A stretch of 64,000 bases of DNA from Hyaloperonospora brassicae (Eukaryota; Oomycota; Peronosporomycetes; Peronosporales; Peronosporaceae). Both the position numbers and the translations under genes were made by a program. The notes under the pieces were generated by a model. That model saw only the letters and a program-made list of their open reading frames with translations. It did not search any database and was not told the DNA's origin. Shown here one piece after another: positions 1 to 11,972 of the stretch. Each line of letters opens with the position of its first letter. Positions within the stretch are counted from its first letter, which is position 1. The DNA is taken from contig CANTFL010001287.1 of assembly GCA_947650285.1 (NCBI GenBank), positions 248,001 through 312,000 of the forward strand, given 5' to 3'.

Positions 1-819
1 TCGACCTAATTGCTTAGCTATAGGCATCCATAAGCATATATAAGTTGCGAAATTCTACCGGTTGAGATGTTCCGTCGAGTTATACGACGTTGAACGGGCT
101 CGTCACAACCTCGAAAACGAGATGAAAATTGCATTCGCCTAGTTAAACTTCTACGGGTTAGCCAAGACTTGGACTTACTTAAGCTTCATAAAACATATAC
201 ATTTAGACCATTCGAGGCCTCAAGAACTAATTTAGACAAACGAAGGAGACGCCACGAGCCTAGCTTTAAAGATCGATCTGAGTTACAAAAAATCATCCAG
301 GATGATTTCATTTTGCATGCTTTAGCTCAGCACATTCAATCCAAATCGATTTGCATTTTTGCCAACCCGAATGATAAACATATGGTAGTTCTGTATTCAT
401 TCATATTCTTACAAATGGTCCTTGAGAAACCACCTGCTATTCTTAAACCTAAAGTTACCAGATCAAGCGATCTCTGTGGTAGATTAAGAAAGATTTTATT
501 TGAATACAAGATAAAACTAGTTGTTCTGACTATCTGTCATCGCTACTACAGAAAACAATAAATACGGTTCAGATAGACCAGTTTAAAGTATAGATCTTGT
601 GCACCCGCTCTTCAGGACACATACGATGGCAGAGCGACAATGGTTGTCAAAAAAGTCAGAAGTCTACGTTTATTGACGCAGAGCTCAAATCCCGTCTCAC
701 TCTCGCTCGAGACGACCTTGATCAGGCAAGAAATGCTGTAGGCTCGAATCCTACGAGTCAGTTGAGCCGCAGCAGCGTTATGGATCGTCATAAACTTGGG
801 TTCATGAAAGGTAGTGGCT

Positions 820-1100
820 AAAGACTAACCACTTTGTGCCCTACTTAACTGTGGAAATTTAATAGCGTTATTTGGCACCAACACACAAACTATTGTAGTT
901 TCAATTTGCTGCGCGCGATACCCCTTTCATGAACCTGACGGTGCGCCTTGCAACAGCCGCATTCGTAACGATAAAAGACTTATGATGGGAATTTACGACA
1001 CGCTAGAAGATGAGCAGAACAATGGTAGCTGCATTGTCCTGGATTTGGATGACAGTTTTAATGTCTTTCTTATTCACCGTGGCGATTGAAAGTACGAGTC
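820..1100 (+). pseudogene. Gypsy aspartic protease remnant
   Basis: In the frame read from about 913 the translation contains LTVRLATAAF and CIVLDLDDSFN, which match MTVRLATGAS and FIVLDLDDKFD of the protease region of the young elements at 51.5-53.4 kb. Upstream, NHFVPYL near 845 matches NNFVRRQ after the active-site loop, with about 40 extra bases between. The active-site motif itself is not readable. A decayed fragment. Confidence 0.65.
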
Positions 1101-1984
1101 AAATACCATATAGAAGCATCTATATGTAAGGATGCATAGTACTTTTTCATCAGATGGCCATCTGATTAAGGTCTAAAGCGTATATTAGCGCGTGAATGTA
1201 TGTGAAAAACGCGATATTGATGACCTTGCACGTGTTCTGGCCGTTAGCACGACTTCACAAGACATCAGTCTAATTTACCTATACACTGTGGAGCAAGATG
1301 CTAGCATCTATATTGAAAACAAAACAACGCATAGAGCCGACTCCTTAATTGAGTCAAGTGGACCGGGACATGGACGCATGCCTAGAAGACAGCTTTAACG
1401 AAACGACATCGATATCGCAGAAGAGGCAATAGCTAAACATAAGTCGACTGGAGAGCCGACTGATTGGGTCTTAATCGAGATAGCGCTACCACATTTAGAA
1501 TATGTTCAGAAAATAATTCTACACGTACTTTCACACCAGATTCTTCAATAAATTCAGACTGATAAAATAGGCCTCGATAATTTAAGGCCTATACGCAATC
1601 AATATATTAATCATTTAAATTGATGAAGAATTAAGCGTAGCGATTATGCATGTGATCTGATTGCGCCTTGAGACTTTGCCTCGGAAATATGCTTTTGAAA
1701 CGCTCATATTTAATCGATAATTCGAAGGTCTTCGTAGCGGCGAATTAAACTAGATACGCATACTCGTCGTTGAAGGCCTGTAAGTTGCCATTATTAGGTC
1801 GTCGTTAGTATTTATTGAAAACGAAAGGCTCGAAGCGAAATTTCATGATGATAAATTGTCATAAATGATAAGCTTAGATAGGGTGGTATACGTCTTAATT
1901 CTACATTTCAACTATTGCAAATCCTCCATACAAACATTTGATATATTTTGAAGATGTATTACCTGATACTGCACCGTGCAACTT

Positions 1985-2480
1985 GCTAAAGGAAAAAGGC
2001 ACTCGTCACCAAATATACAACTGAAACTCGGTTCGAAATACTGCGTTTTTAATCAATGATTTTGTCGCGTGGGTAATTCAGTGAGATATGCAATTTTTTG
2101 CCGATCGCTCAGCAGTAGGTCATGTGATAGGATCAACTTCTAACATTAATTTGACCTTTTGTCTGTGTAAGGCTACTAGAGGATGAAGGAAGTGTACGCA
2201 TGTAGCAATTTGAACCTGCAACGTTACCGGCTCAGACGCCGATACCGAGGATGGACGTAATCATAGACGGAATGTCAAGGAATGTTATCTTTTTGTCCAT
2301 AAATATAGTGAATGGAACATATCAGATTTTACTGCATGATCAAAAAAAATATTTAAACAGCAGTAAGCACGCCCATCATTATGATATAGATGTGCGTTTT
2401 ATGCCACAAGGGCGAATTACTTCCCCCTTCTCTTTCAACAGTTGCGTAACAAATCGGTTGAGATCGGTGTAAGATTTTAG
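1985..2480 (+). pseudogene. Gypsy reverse transcriptase remnant
   Basis: Translations in shifting frames give LKLGSKYCV, FFADRSAVGHVIGSTS and MDVIIDGMSRNVIF, matching LKPGSKYCV, FFADRLAAGHVRESTS and KDVIIDGMSKSTIF of the RT in the young elements, followed by NGTYQILLHD against DGFYQILMRE and FMPQGRITSPFSFNSCVTN against VMPQGLSNAPATFNRCVTN. Several stops and an internal deletion separate the blocks. The catalytic FDD box lies beyond the last readable block and is not intact. Confidence 0.75.
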
Positions 2481-2934
2481 CTTGAGTTGCTTCAATGATA
2501 TTTATGTCGACATCCGGGATATGGATATAAAGTATTTAGTGCAAGTCCACCTACTTCATCTTCAAATGTGGCTTACAATACGCGCGGGCATAATCGATAT
2601 GCCAGTAGAAAAAGTGCATATCCACGGCTAGCGAAACAAAAATTTTTAAGCGCATCTTCAACATATAATCTGTACGCCGTGATCCGTAAAAGATTAAGGC
2701 AATCGCCGACTGACTCGTGCCATTCAGTGTTGAGGGACTTCAGTATTTTCGTAGGCTATCGTTGCACTTGCACATATACTCGCGCAACTACGCCGATATG
2801 ACCGTCTATCATTCTGGTTTGTTAAAAAAGAACTTGTATGCAGTACCGAGTGTCAGCACTCCTTTAAAGGTGCCAAGAAAAGCTTGATACAAACGCCTGT
2901 TTTTGCGACTGTAGATCAAGAATGAACATTTCAT

Positions 2935-3055
2935 GTAAGCTGTGACGTCATCGTCTGTTATCCGTCGCGTCAGCTACGACTAGCTGCGCGAAAGTATCCA
3001 GTGCATAGAAAAGATCTCTTTGCCATGAAGTATGTTCTGGCCAAGCTCCTCTTCT
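2935..3055 (+). pseudogene. Gypsy RNase H remnant
   Basis: A short stretch reads CYPSRQLRLAARKYPVH followed by FAMKYVLAK, against CYQSRQLQAAERNYPVH and LAMKYALAK of RNase H in the young gypsy elements. The frame closes immediately on both sides. Confidence 0.65.
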
Positions 3056-3519
3056 AATTTTCAAAGGATAGATTGTTTTTTAAACGGCCCATGCGTCACT
3101 GCGCACGTCCGTAAAACCCCACACCTCTCATAAAAAATGATGAGGTAGCTGTGTTTCGTCGTGGAATTCAGCTTTTTTATTCAGTACATATTAAGAAGAC
3201 TAAATATAGTTACTGATGCCATATCACACCGACCTGATATAGCGCCGGCTGTGTGTAACCCGACTGTAAAAATAGACCCATAATTGCGATGATGACTAGC
3301 AGCATCCCTTTGTCTAGTCTGTTGACTACTTGAGCAAGGTGTGTTCACAAGATACAGGACTCGCGCGTCTGATGAATTATATATATAATCCATCCAGCCA
3401 AGTTCAATTAACGTTTTAGCGACGTATCTTTGGTTATTTACACGTATAGTAACCCGCGATGGTTTGATATCATATGCGAAATTCGCCAGATACATATCTC
3501 ATGTCGTCGTCCCCGCATA

Positions 3520-4105
3520 TAATGATACGTGCCTGCAATCACGTATGAGTGTCACGGTTCTCTTATTAATGGAGATCGTGGCCGAAATAAGGTGATCTCG
3601 CGGTCAGTCAAGCCTCTCACTGACCTCATCAGTATCATTTTGTTCTTAAGAACATTCGACCTAGCAAGGGCTGTCGACGGATATAGCTCAAGCCTTCACC
3701 CCATGAACAGTTCCAGATCCTACCAAATTGGAATAGTGATGAAAAACATGGTTTCAATGTACTTCCGTTTTAGGTGGCTTAAATATGAACGTAAGAATAC
3801 GGTCGTTCTTGTTTTCATTGATCGTTCCAGCAATATGTTGCATCTTGCTACTTTGCCCGACTCAAATACATACAACGGCTTTGCCCTTGATTTCATCAAT
3901 ACGATATCACGACCCCGTGTTTCCCCCGTAAGCTCGTCTCTGACAGAGGCCCTTGCTTCACGGCAGAACGTTGTCCGTCTTCAATTCGTTCACTTGAAAC
4001 ACAGTAAAATATGTTTACTTCTGATTATCCAGGAACTGGTGGACAGACAGAACGTGCCAGCTGATATCTCCAACAGATACTTCGAGGCCTTGTCCTCTCG
4101 TTGAT
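3520..4105 (+). pseudogene. Gypsy integrase remnant
   Basis: The frame opens with TYECHGSLINGDRGRNK, the counterpart of MYECHDAPTSGHRGREK at the zinc-binding end of the integrase, and continues with TVVLVFIDRSSNMLHLATLP against GILVFVDRFSKMVHLAAVP. The zinc-binding segment (C-x2-C) and most DDE residues are lost. The sequence stays open for 191 codons but is too altered to be functional. Confidence 0.75.
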
Positions 4106-4110
4106 ACTTT

Positions 4111-6150
4111 GTGGCGAATTCTTTTTAATGATTGAGTAAGCCAGCACTAAGTTAATGCATATCAAATAAGCATACAACATTCTTCGCGGATGGTGAAAGA
4201 CATCACGCATATCTTCTTCTTTAGACATTGGCCCTTGATTAGGAGGAAATTCTTGAAGGTATGATGCCGATTCTTTGATACAACGCATCAAGATAATTAT
4301 TGATGCGGGCGTCGACGTGATCGACATCGTAAAAGCAAATAGAATCAGCAATGGATTGGTTTGAGCAATCGCGACGAGTGGAAGGATCGCGCACCTGTAG
4401 GATCGTATGTTTCGAGCGCAATGAGAAGGTTGCATGAGTGGTAGTGAAGATCTAGCGAGAGAGAGAGACCGACAAACAGCGAGCGCGGAGAGCTGTGTTG
4501 TGAATGCCAGAATCCAATTTGCCTTCTGCAACGTATATAATCGAGTTTCTTACGGAATATATTTAAAAAATATTCCGGACTCCGTGATTCTGTTCCACCG
4601 CAAATGCTACATGATTAGTGCTGTGGTCAACACTTCCTTTTGAAGCGTTTATTGATACTCCTCGGGTCACATATACGTCTGACAAGTGACCTCGTCCTAT
4701 GACGCGGCTACTCGCCTTCGGATAATAGCTAGTAGCATCGCTATCAACCAATGATTAACGTTCTTGATCTCGTGCGGAGATACGACGAGACTCACCCGAT
4801 GATTCATGAGGACGACTAGGAAACGTGCTCATATGGCGAAAATTGAGGTGCTGCAATGTAGCAATTCTTTCTCGTTTCTCAACTGAAATGAGCATCCTCA
4901 ATATGGGATCAGAAAGAGGGTAAGTACCAGTTGGGGCGCGGTTGCGGTTCATTACACATCTCGGACAACGGTCGCCCTAAGACAGTCATGGCAAGCCATA
5001 CACTTCGACGGACAATTCATTTATGTCTTGTACCGAGCGGTAAAAGCTCCTTTAGTTATTGCTAAAATGCAGTATCTTTGACAAGCCACACTTCACGGCC
5101 TATGCATTCACGTTCGTGACACACGCATTCTACGTAATCGTGGCTTGTCATCCTTGTCACGGCGGCCGCTGTACAACCGATGCCTGAAAAAGGCGTCGGC
5201 ATAGAACGCCTCTATTATGCTGGAGTTTCACGTTGACATTAGGTCCAAAGAGCATAAATAGATATCGAATAGTTATATTCTATCTATTGCACTGGATCTT
5301 CCTGATCAAGTCTGAAGATTACGTGCAAAAGGCATTTGCGGAAGATGAAGGGATTGACGCATAGAGCGTTATGGAATTGGCGTTGGTGATGATTCTTAAA
5401 CACGAAATATCAGGGACGAAGATACCATGCATAACTAAGTTACCTACTCTAGTACCAGATAGTATGGCACTACCACGCGCCGCTCCGGTTGTATCAAAGG
5501 CTTCGGATGATTTTTAGTGTCGGATGTACCGTCCGACTCGCCAGAATGGGAGAGCAGCATTTCTGCATCATCTGTACGTGATGAATGACCGAGTTCGCTT
5601 GCGCTGTAATAGCGCGTGGATGTCCACGTGAACTTGCAACGATTGACGTTTCAGTCGTTACATGGCATTAACACAATTTCTGTCAATTAAATATTATTTC
5701 AACTGATAGCATTTACCGATATTCACCCATATGAGTACAAATTGCTCAACTTTTACGTTTCGATGTAATTTTTGATATTGCTTCGCAATTATATGATGAT
5801 GCTATGTTATTGACCGAATAAATTACCATTCGCTCTTTGACGCGTTCAATAGGTGGCAAGCTTGCTTCCACATCTGGTATTTGTAATTTAAAATGTTGTA
5901 AGTAAGAATTATAGTTTGTATCGAAAAACTACATAATAAAACATAAAGTTATACTTATTCCTCATTCTGAGCTCTTCTTTTCAGTCTGGTCTTCCTTCAT
6001 CTGTACAGTCTATGTGCGTTGATGAAAGCACACACTGTTGCACTTTCATCAGTGCGAGTGCTTATTTGAGTTACTTGGTGGAAATAAGCCCCATGACATG
6101 ATATAAAGTTTGTTTTTGAGCACTACGTGCTGTCGCTTTTACAAATTGCG
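4111..6150. other. No recognisable gene; decayed AT-rich DNA
   Basis: Only short open frames with no recognisable protein. A 10-bp inverted repeat (GACAAGCCAC near 5079 and GTGGCTTGTC near 5141) brackets about 50 bases but I cannot tie it to an element. Part of this stretch may be the degraded 3' end of the gypsy copy to the left. Confidence 0.4.
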
Positions 6151-6327
6151 AGTCCTACAAAATATGACTAGAAACAGTGTCAAAAAAAGCCTCACAGCGT
6201 CGTCGTTCTTCAAAAAAATTCTATTCAATGCCATTGTTCGCTTACGTAAAAACTTGTCGATTTGTGGTGTCATGTAGTGGCTTTTTGAGCTTGAGCCTTC
6301 CTATGGCAAGGAGACGATATAGCTTCG

Positions 6328-6714
6328 CTACATTGTGTGTGTACATAGAGACGGGCGGTACGATGCATGTTGTGAACCCACTGCGAAACTTTCCCATGTG
6401 GTGACCGCAGTAATCTCAGAGTATCGTGTCGACCATGTATGTGGCTGTTGCTGCTTGCAGTCTACTTCGAACGCGTTCAGCACAAATGAAAGCTCTAACT
6501 GAAAACTTGGCGTTGTCCAGTTGATGCACTCGGACTTCTTCTCTAGCAGGTCGAAGGTCCTTTCGCCGTCGCTTCTTTTGGTGAACTTCGCCTTTGCCTT
6601 TTTGCGTTGTAGATTACGATACAGAGTCCCTGATTGTGCATCGGTTTTACCGAATGAAGCATCGGGGCGGGTCTTCGAATACATGCAGGCTTCGCAATGA
6701 TCTTTATCCACCAT
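6328..6714 (-). CDS. Possible small hypothetical protein
   Basis: An ATG-started open frame of about 128 codons on the minus strand, divergent from the acyl-CoA dehydrogenase gene at 7076. The translation has a basic stretch (QRKKAKAKFTKRSDGERTF) and mixed composition that could be coding, but I recognise no domain and see no promoter element or splice pattern. It could equally be a chance frame. Confidence 0.2.
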   Translation of the reverse strand: MVDKDHCEACMYSKTRPDASFGKTDAQSGTLYRNLQRKKAKAKFTKRSDGERTFDLLEKKSECINWTTPSFQLELSFVLNAFEVDCKQQQPHTWSTRYSEITAVTTWESFAVGSQHASYRPSLCTHTM

Positions 6715-7075
6715 TAACAATCCAAAGCAATACTATAGTTTTTGGTGCTTGTATACGAAGCGATCCAGTAGTACAAAGATGTGCGGTCGAAGAAGCGATG
6801 GAGGAAGTAGAGAAGTGTACCCTGTCACACTTATCATCAACTGTACCAGTATCAGAAAAGCACCTGACCACGTCGGCTTTTGGCTCCGCCCGCACGTGTC
6901 TCGCGATCTACCTGTCGAAACGAATCACCGACGATTCAGCTTCTTTGGGCGCTTTCGCTTCCACACGAACCTGCACAAATCCATACGACGCTTCGACGCC
7001 GCGCCGACGACCGCAGTCAACTTCCCGTCGTGCCCTATTCGCATCCCGTGTCCAGCGAAGTACCGACAGCGCCAC

Positions 7076-8547
7076 ATGTTCGCCCACGCGCTGCAGCAAC
7101 GCGTCGCCGCAGCACTCCCGAAGAGCACATCGTACGTACCGTCTGACGTGCCTGTTGTGTATATGGTGTGCTCAATTGCGTGCGCTGTACAGTCGCGAGG
7201 TGCATTGGGCAGAGCGCTCACGTCACCAGTCGTTGTGTCCCATACTGTAGACGCCTACGGACGCGCGCGATCGGGTTTCTGTCCACACTGCCGGACGAGC
7301 ACGTGATGCTGCGCGACATGTGCGTGCAATACGCGGCCAAGAACCTCACGCCGCGCGCGGGGGCGCTCGACAAGGAGCACCGGTTCCCGGCCAAACAAGT
7401 GGAGGCGCTGGGGCAGATGGGGCTCATGGGCGTCGCGATTGACGACGCGTACGGAGGAGCTGGACTGGACTATCTGGCGTACGCGATCGCGATCGAGGAG
7501 ATCAGTCGTGGCTGTGCGTCCACGGGCGTCATCATGTCGGTCAATAACGTACGTCCCCCTCTTGGCTGTGGACTTGCTCTCGCTGGGTCCCGAGCTAACG
7601 CTGCTTTCTGTGTGTGGTGGTGATCATGTATTGCTGACGTCCTTTGGTGTCGGTCTCTGTAGTCGCTCTACTGTGCACCGCTCGACGCGTTTGGTACGGC
7701 CGAGCAAAAAGAGAAGCACTTGACACCATTTGCTAGGGGCGAGAAGCTCGGCTGTTTTGGCTTGAGCGAGCCGGGGAATGGCAGTGATGCGGGTGCGGCG
7801 TCGACGACGGCACGGACGTCGGAGAAGGGATATGTGCTTAACGGCACAAAGGCGTGGATCACTAATGCACATGATGCCGATCAGGCTATTGTGTTTGCGA
7901 CGACGGACAAGTCGCTCAAGCACAAGGGCATTAGTGCGTTTATTGTGCCGATGGATGCGCCAGGCTTTTCACTAGGCAAGAAAGAGGACAAGCTCGGCAT
8001 TCGTGCGTCCAGCACTGGCAATCTCATCTTCGAAGACGTTGAGATTTCAAAGGACTGCCTTCTCGGCAAAGAGGGAGACGGGTTCAAGATTGCTATGGTT
8101 ACACTGGACTCTGGTCGTATCGGCATTGCAGCACAAGCACTGGGGATTGCTCAAGCCTCGTACGATTGTGCTATCGCGTACGCGCAGACGCGCAAGACGT
8201 TCGGTGTGCCTTTGGCGAAGAACCAAATCATCCAGACCAAGCTGTCGACAATGGCCACGGAGATCGAAGCCTCGCGTTTGCTGACGTGGAAAGCTGCCGT
8301 CGAGAAGGATGCTGGACGACCTTATACAAAGCTGGCCGCCATGGCAAAGCTCAAGGCGTCGGAAGCCGCCACCATGTGTGCCCATCAGGCCATCCAAGTG
8401 CTCGGCGGCATGGGCTACGTGTCGGAGATGCCAGCTGAACGCCACTATCGTGACGCACGCATCACAGAGATATACGAAGGCACGTCGGAGATCATGCACC
8501 TCGTCATTGGCGGTGCGTTGAACAAGGAGTTTGCCGAGACCAGTTAG
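7076..8547 (+). CDS. ACADS: Short-chain acyl-CoA dehydrogenase, mitochondrial (3 exons)
   Basis: FAD enzyme that oxidises short-chain acyl-CoA to enoyl-CoA in the first step of mitochondrial beta-oxidation, passing electrons to ETF. Exons read as 7076-7131, 7251-7548 and 7663-8547; introns start GTACGT and end CTGTAG, and phases close exactly to give 412 residues, the usual length for this family. The first exon supplies a typical mitochondrial presequence ([19 protein letters not shown], then Arg-rich). Signature 1, [16 protein letters not shown], and signature 2, [20 protein letters not shown], are present; [16 protein letters not shown] holds the expected catalytic Glu. The exon 1 call rests on splice logic and the presequence; without it the frame from 7147 has no upstream ATG. 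It is followed after 295 bp by a second acyl-CoA dehydrogenase gene on the same strand. Confidence 0.9.
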
Positions 8548-8842
8548 TCACCGACAGGCAACCCGGCAACAGCTCGAACGAGGCCCAGACGTCGTGCTCG
8601 CCAGCCGGTCTCGCAACAGCTTGGACACTGCGCTGGTCTCTCTGTCTCAAGCCGAGTCAACAAACAGCTCAAGTCGATTGTACGTCAGCCACCGTCTCCG
8701 CCTAACGCATGATCACTGACTGTACTCCACGAAGTCGCTTATCTTCCTCTTTGTAGCCCATCTACGTCCTCGAAACGACCTGTCAGCGTCAACGCCCATT
8801 CCAACAGCTCTCGCTCCGCTCTTCCCTTTGGATCTCTCCCCC

Positions 8843-11263
8843 ATGACGGCACAAGACGCCCGTCAGCCCCTGGACGCGCCAGCCCTGACCGCGTACATCC
8901 ACGCGCGCCTCGGCCCTTCCCATGGCGCTATCGCGTCCATTGGCCAGTTCCAACACGGCCAGTCCAATCCCACGTACCTCGTGACAATGACCGACTCGAA
9001 AGCCGAGTGGGTGCTGCGCAAGAAACCGCCTGGCGAGCTCCTGCCGTCTGCCCACGCGGTCGAGCGCGAGTTTCGGGTCTTGAAAGCCCTCGAGCACACG
9101 GAAGTCCCAGTGCCGCGTGCTGTGCTCCTATGTGAAGACGCTCAAGTCGTCGGCACGCCCTTTTACCTCATGGAGCACGTCCCCGGTCGGATCTTTCAGG
9201 ACCCGTCGCTGCCCGGGGTCAAGCCAATGTACCGCTATGCCATGTACAGCTCAGCAGTGGACGCACTGGCAAAGCTGCACGAAGTGGACTATAAGAGCAT
9301 TGGGTTGGCCGACTTTGGCAAGCCGGACAAGTACTGCCATCGAGTAGTGGCTCGATGGAGTCGACAGGTGCAAGGAGGGCACAAGGTGCTCGCAGAGGCA
9401 GGAGTGAAGGAACAGACGAAGCTGGTCCAGTTGCAGCACTGGCTAGAACAACAGGCTGACGAAGCTGAGGAGGCGACGACGACGTTGAATGCACGAGGAG
9501 AAGGAGCTGCTTGCCTCGTTCATGGAGACTTTCGGCTCGACAATGTGGTTTTCCACCCGACAGAGCCGAGAGTGCTGGCAATATTGGACTGGGAATTGTG
9601 CACGATAGGGAACCCGTTTGCCGATGTGGCGACGTTGGCCGCAACGTACAGATTGCCGACCGACGCCTCGAACACGATCTTGACTCCGGGATTGTCGGAC
9701 GCCCCGCTCCGAAAGCTCGGCATTCCGTCGGAAAGTGACATGTTGCTTGGATACTGTCGTCGGGCCAGACGCTATCCACTGCATAGTCGGACGTGGAATT
9801 TCTTCATTGGCATGGTCGTGTATCGCTTTGCTGCGATCAGTCTCGGGGTCTACGCTCGTGCGTTAATGGGCAATGCGTCCTCAGCCAACGCTATGTGTGC
9901 GATCACGACAGTCGATCGGCTACTGGCACTAAGCGACGTGATCATGGACGCTTCGGCTGACATCTACCCCGATCTAGAGCTCGAGCACACGCTGCCGTTC
10001 CCGATTCGCCCACATGCTTTGCATGCCTATAAAAGGCTGCGAAAATTCTGCCACACTCGCGTGTACCCCGCAGAGCATGTGCATCTAGACCAAATTGCCA
10101 AGGCACGGGAAAACGGGCGTGTGTGGAGTGTCGTACCGCCTATCATTGAGGAGCTCAAGGCCGAAGCCAAAGCACTTGGGCTCTGGAATCTGTTCCTGCC
10201 TCCATGTGCGGTACCGGCACTCGATGGCAAGGGCCCCGATGTCAAATACGGCGGAGACTTGACCAACGTCGAGTACGCACTCATGTGTGAGGTGATGGGG
10301 CGCTCGATCATGCTGGCGCCTGAGGTGTTTAATTGCTCGGCACCCGATTCTGGCAACATGGAAATCCTCGCGCGGTTCTGCACGACGAAACAGAAGCTCC
10401 AGTGGCTCGTGCCTTTGCTGAACGGGGAGATCCGCTCATGTTTTGCGATGACTGAGAGGCGCGTCGCGTCGTCGGATGCGACCAACATCGAAACGAGTCT
10501 TGTGCGCGACGAAGAGCACCGGGAGTACGTGATCAACGGCCACAAGTACTACATTTCCGGAGCAGGTGACCCGCGTTGCAAGCTCATTGTGCTCATGGGC
10601 AAACACCCTGAGCGAGCACGCGAGAGTGTGTTCAAGCAGCAGTCTATGATCCTCGTGCCAATGGATACGCCAGGCGTGCACGTTGTGAGGCCAATGCACG
10701 TGTTTGGGTACGACGACGCACCGCACGGACATATGGAGATGGTGTTCAAAGACGTTCGCGTTCCATTCAGCAATCTGCTGCTGGGCGAAGGCCGCGGCTT
10801 TGAAATGGCTCAGGCGCGTCTCGGACCCGGCCGTGTCCACCATTGCATGCGCACGATTGGCGCAGCGGAGCGCTGTCTCGAGCTCATGGTTCAGCGTGCG
10901 AAAACACGCGTCGCGTTTCAGCAGCTGCTGGCGGAGAACGCACTCGTGAGTTCCCAGATTGCCCTGTCGCGCTGCGAACTCGACAGTGCGCGCCTTCTTA
11001 CGCTGCAAGCTGCCCATCAAATGGATAAACACGGCAACAAGGCCGCTCAGCAGGCCATTGCGATGATCAAGATTGTGGCGCCCACGATGGCACTGAACGT
11101 CTGTGATCGGGCGATTCAGCTGCACGGTGCTGCTGGCGTCAGTCAGGACTTTTGCCTGGCGTATCTATACGCAGCGCTGCGCACACTTCGCATTGCCGAT
11201 GGGCCGGACGAGGTCCATTTGCGCACGATCGCTAAGCTGGAGCTGAGTCAGTCAAAGCTGTAG
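8843..11263 (+). CDS. ACAD11: ACAD11-type phosphotransferase/acyl-CoA dehydrogenase, peroxisomal
   Basis: Single-exon protein of 806 residues, starting at the first ATG of the frame (MTAQDARQ). The N-terminal half is an aminoglycoside-phosphotransferase-like kinase domain: catalytic loop [16 protein letters not shown] and metal-binding [17 protein letters not shown]. The C-terminal half is an acyl-CoA dehydrogenase ([19 protein letters not shown], then [11 protein letters not shown] and [16 protein letters not shown]). Family knowledge: ACAD10/11 proteins act on 4-hydroxyacyl-CoAs through phosphorylation and elimination. There is no HAD phosphatase domain, so it is ACAD11-like rather than ACAD10-like. 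The last three residues are SKL, a canonical type 1 peroxisomal signal. The usual TEP before VASSD is TERR here. Length fits the family (about 780). Confidence 0.92.
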   Translation: MTAQDARQPLDAPALTAYIHARLGPSHGAIASIGQFQHGQSNPTYLVTMTDSKAEWVLRKKPPGELLPSAHAVEREFRVLKALEHTEVPVPRAVLLCEDAQVVGTPFYLMEHVPGRIFQDPSLPGVKPMYRYAMYSSAVDALAKLHEVDYKSIGLADFGKPDKYCHRVVARWSRQVQGGHKVLAEAGVKEQTKLVQLQHWLEQQADEAEEATTTLNARGEGAACLVHGDFRLDNVVFHPTEPRVLAILDWELCTIGNPFADVATLAATYRLPTDASNTILTPGLSDAPLRKLGIPSESDMLLGYCRRARRYPLHSRTWNFFIGMVVYRFAAISLGVYARALMGNASSANAMCAITTVDRLLALSDVIMDASADIYPDLELEHTLPFPIRPHALHAYKRLRKFCHTRVYPAEHVHLDQIAKARENGRVWSVVPPIIEELKAEAKALGLWNLFLPPCAVPALDGKGPDVKYGGDLTNVEYALMCEVMGRSIMLAPEVFNCSAPDSGNMEILARFCTTKQKLQWLVPLLNGEIRSCFAMTERRVASSDATNIETSLVRDEEHREYVINGHKYYISGAGDPRCKLIVLMGKHPERARESVFKQQSMILVPMDTPGVHVVRPMHVFGYDDAPHGHMEMVFKDVRVPFSNLLLGEGRGFEMAQARLGPGRVHHCMRTIGAAERCLELMVQRAKTRVAFQQLLAENALVSSQIALSRCELDSARLLTLQAAHQMDKHGNKAAQQAIAMIKIVAPTMALNVCDRAIQLHGAAGVSQDFCLAYLYAALRTLRIADGPDEVHLRTIAKLELSQSKL

Positions 11264-11925
11264 GGCAAAAACGATCGACGGAGGGGATAGAGAGACTTGA
11301 CGATCGATACCGCTCCGAAGCGAGTGGTTGGTGCTCCGCGGGACTGAGACTGCAATGGATTGTGATGTCGTCACATGTCGCTCGATCGTGTAATTGTGCT
11401 GTTTACGCCACACGAAGGTGTGCAAACTGGACACTCGGGCTGTTCTATGTGCCGGTCTTCACGCAGCCTCAGCCTCTGGACCCATCGAACGATCACCGTA
11501 GTCGTTTGCGCACACGTGACTGCGACTTGCGTCAGACTCAAGGAATGATGGGTTTATGTGCATATACTCACTCCCCTGCACGCACTCAAGTGTTGAAGTG
11601 CACTTTGACCGTAGTACCTCTGAGACGGCTGAGCTGATCAAAGTAGTACCAAACCCCAGAGGGAGAATTCCATCTTTTCCCTTTCCCTCTCCCCCCCGGG
11701 GGGGCCCCCCCAAGGGGCCCCCGCATAAGTGCCATCCAGAGGCAAAGCGTGTGGGGCGGTCGAGTGCCGGGAAAAGGTGCACTTTTCGGTATCCCCCGGC
11801 GATGTTCAAGTCGCCTTTCGTTTTGTATGGCATATGTCGGTCAAGTGTGTTTCTTTTTTCTGTACAGGTCGCTGATTGGTGGGAAGATTGTCGCATAGGC
11901 CGATCGACGGTCGTCGACCATCGTG
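11264..11925. other. Intergenic, contains G/C homopolymer palindrome
   Basis: No gene recognised. At 11691-11722 lie blocks of seven C, seven G and seven C, then AAGGGG and CCCCC, which can fold as alternating hairpins. An open frame crosses this stretch and runs into the PX-RING gene, but the initiator at 11926 indicates that the gene starts downstream. Confidence 0.5.
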
Positions 11926-11939
11926 CCACTTTTCAATTT
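11926..11939 (+). promoter_or_regulatory. Oomycete-type initiator element
   Basis: CCACTTTTCAATTT matches the oomycete Inr consensus YCAYTYYNCAWTTT and is followed by a pyrimidine-rich tract (CCGCCTCTTTC). It lies 47 bp before the ATG at 11973, which is the usual arrangement, and so supports that start over upstream in-frame codons. Confidence 0.6.
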
Positions 11940-11972
11940 ACCGCCTCTTTCGCAGTCCTTTTGGCGAACGAG

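Larger units (their letters stand above)
1..4110 (+). mobile_element. Decayed Ty3/gypsy retrotransposon, plus strand
   Basis: An old copy of the same gypsy lineage found intact-looking at 47-64 kb, here on the plus strand. Blocks match that element in the right order: aspartic protease (about 820-1100), post-protease linker (1140-1420), RT (1985-2480), RNase H (2935-3055) and integrase (3520-4105). Every block carries many stops and frame changes, so nothing is functional. Positions 169-820 lie where gag should be; an open frame at 169-561 has only a loose resemblance to gag, so I do not assign it. No LTR is recognisable at either end; the left end may lie outside the window. Alternative gypsy families are possible but the block-by-block match to the young elements is close. 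Confidence 0.75.

Noticed and set aside
720..765. T-arm-like sequence GTAGG-CTCGAAT-CCTAC
   Set aside because: A good T stem and loop, but no matching acceptor, D arm or anticodon arm can be placed upstream; not a tRNA.
7168..7623. Acyl-CoA dehydrogenase start by a GTG at 7168
   Set aside because: No ATG precedes the conserved part in that frame; a spliced exon at 7076-7131 gives an ATG, a good presequence and the family length.
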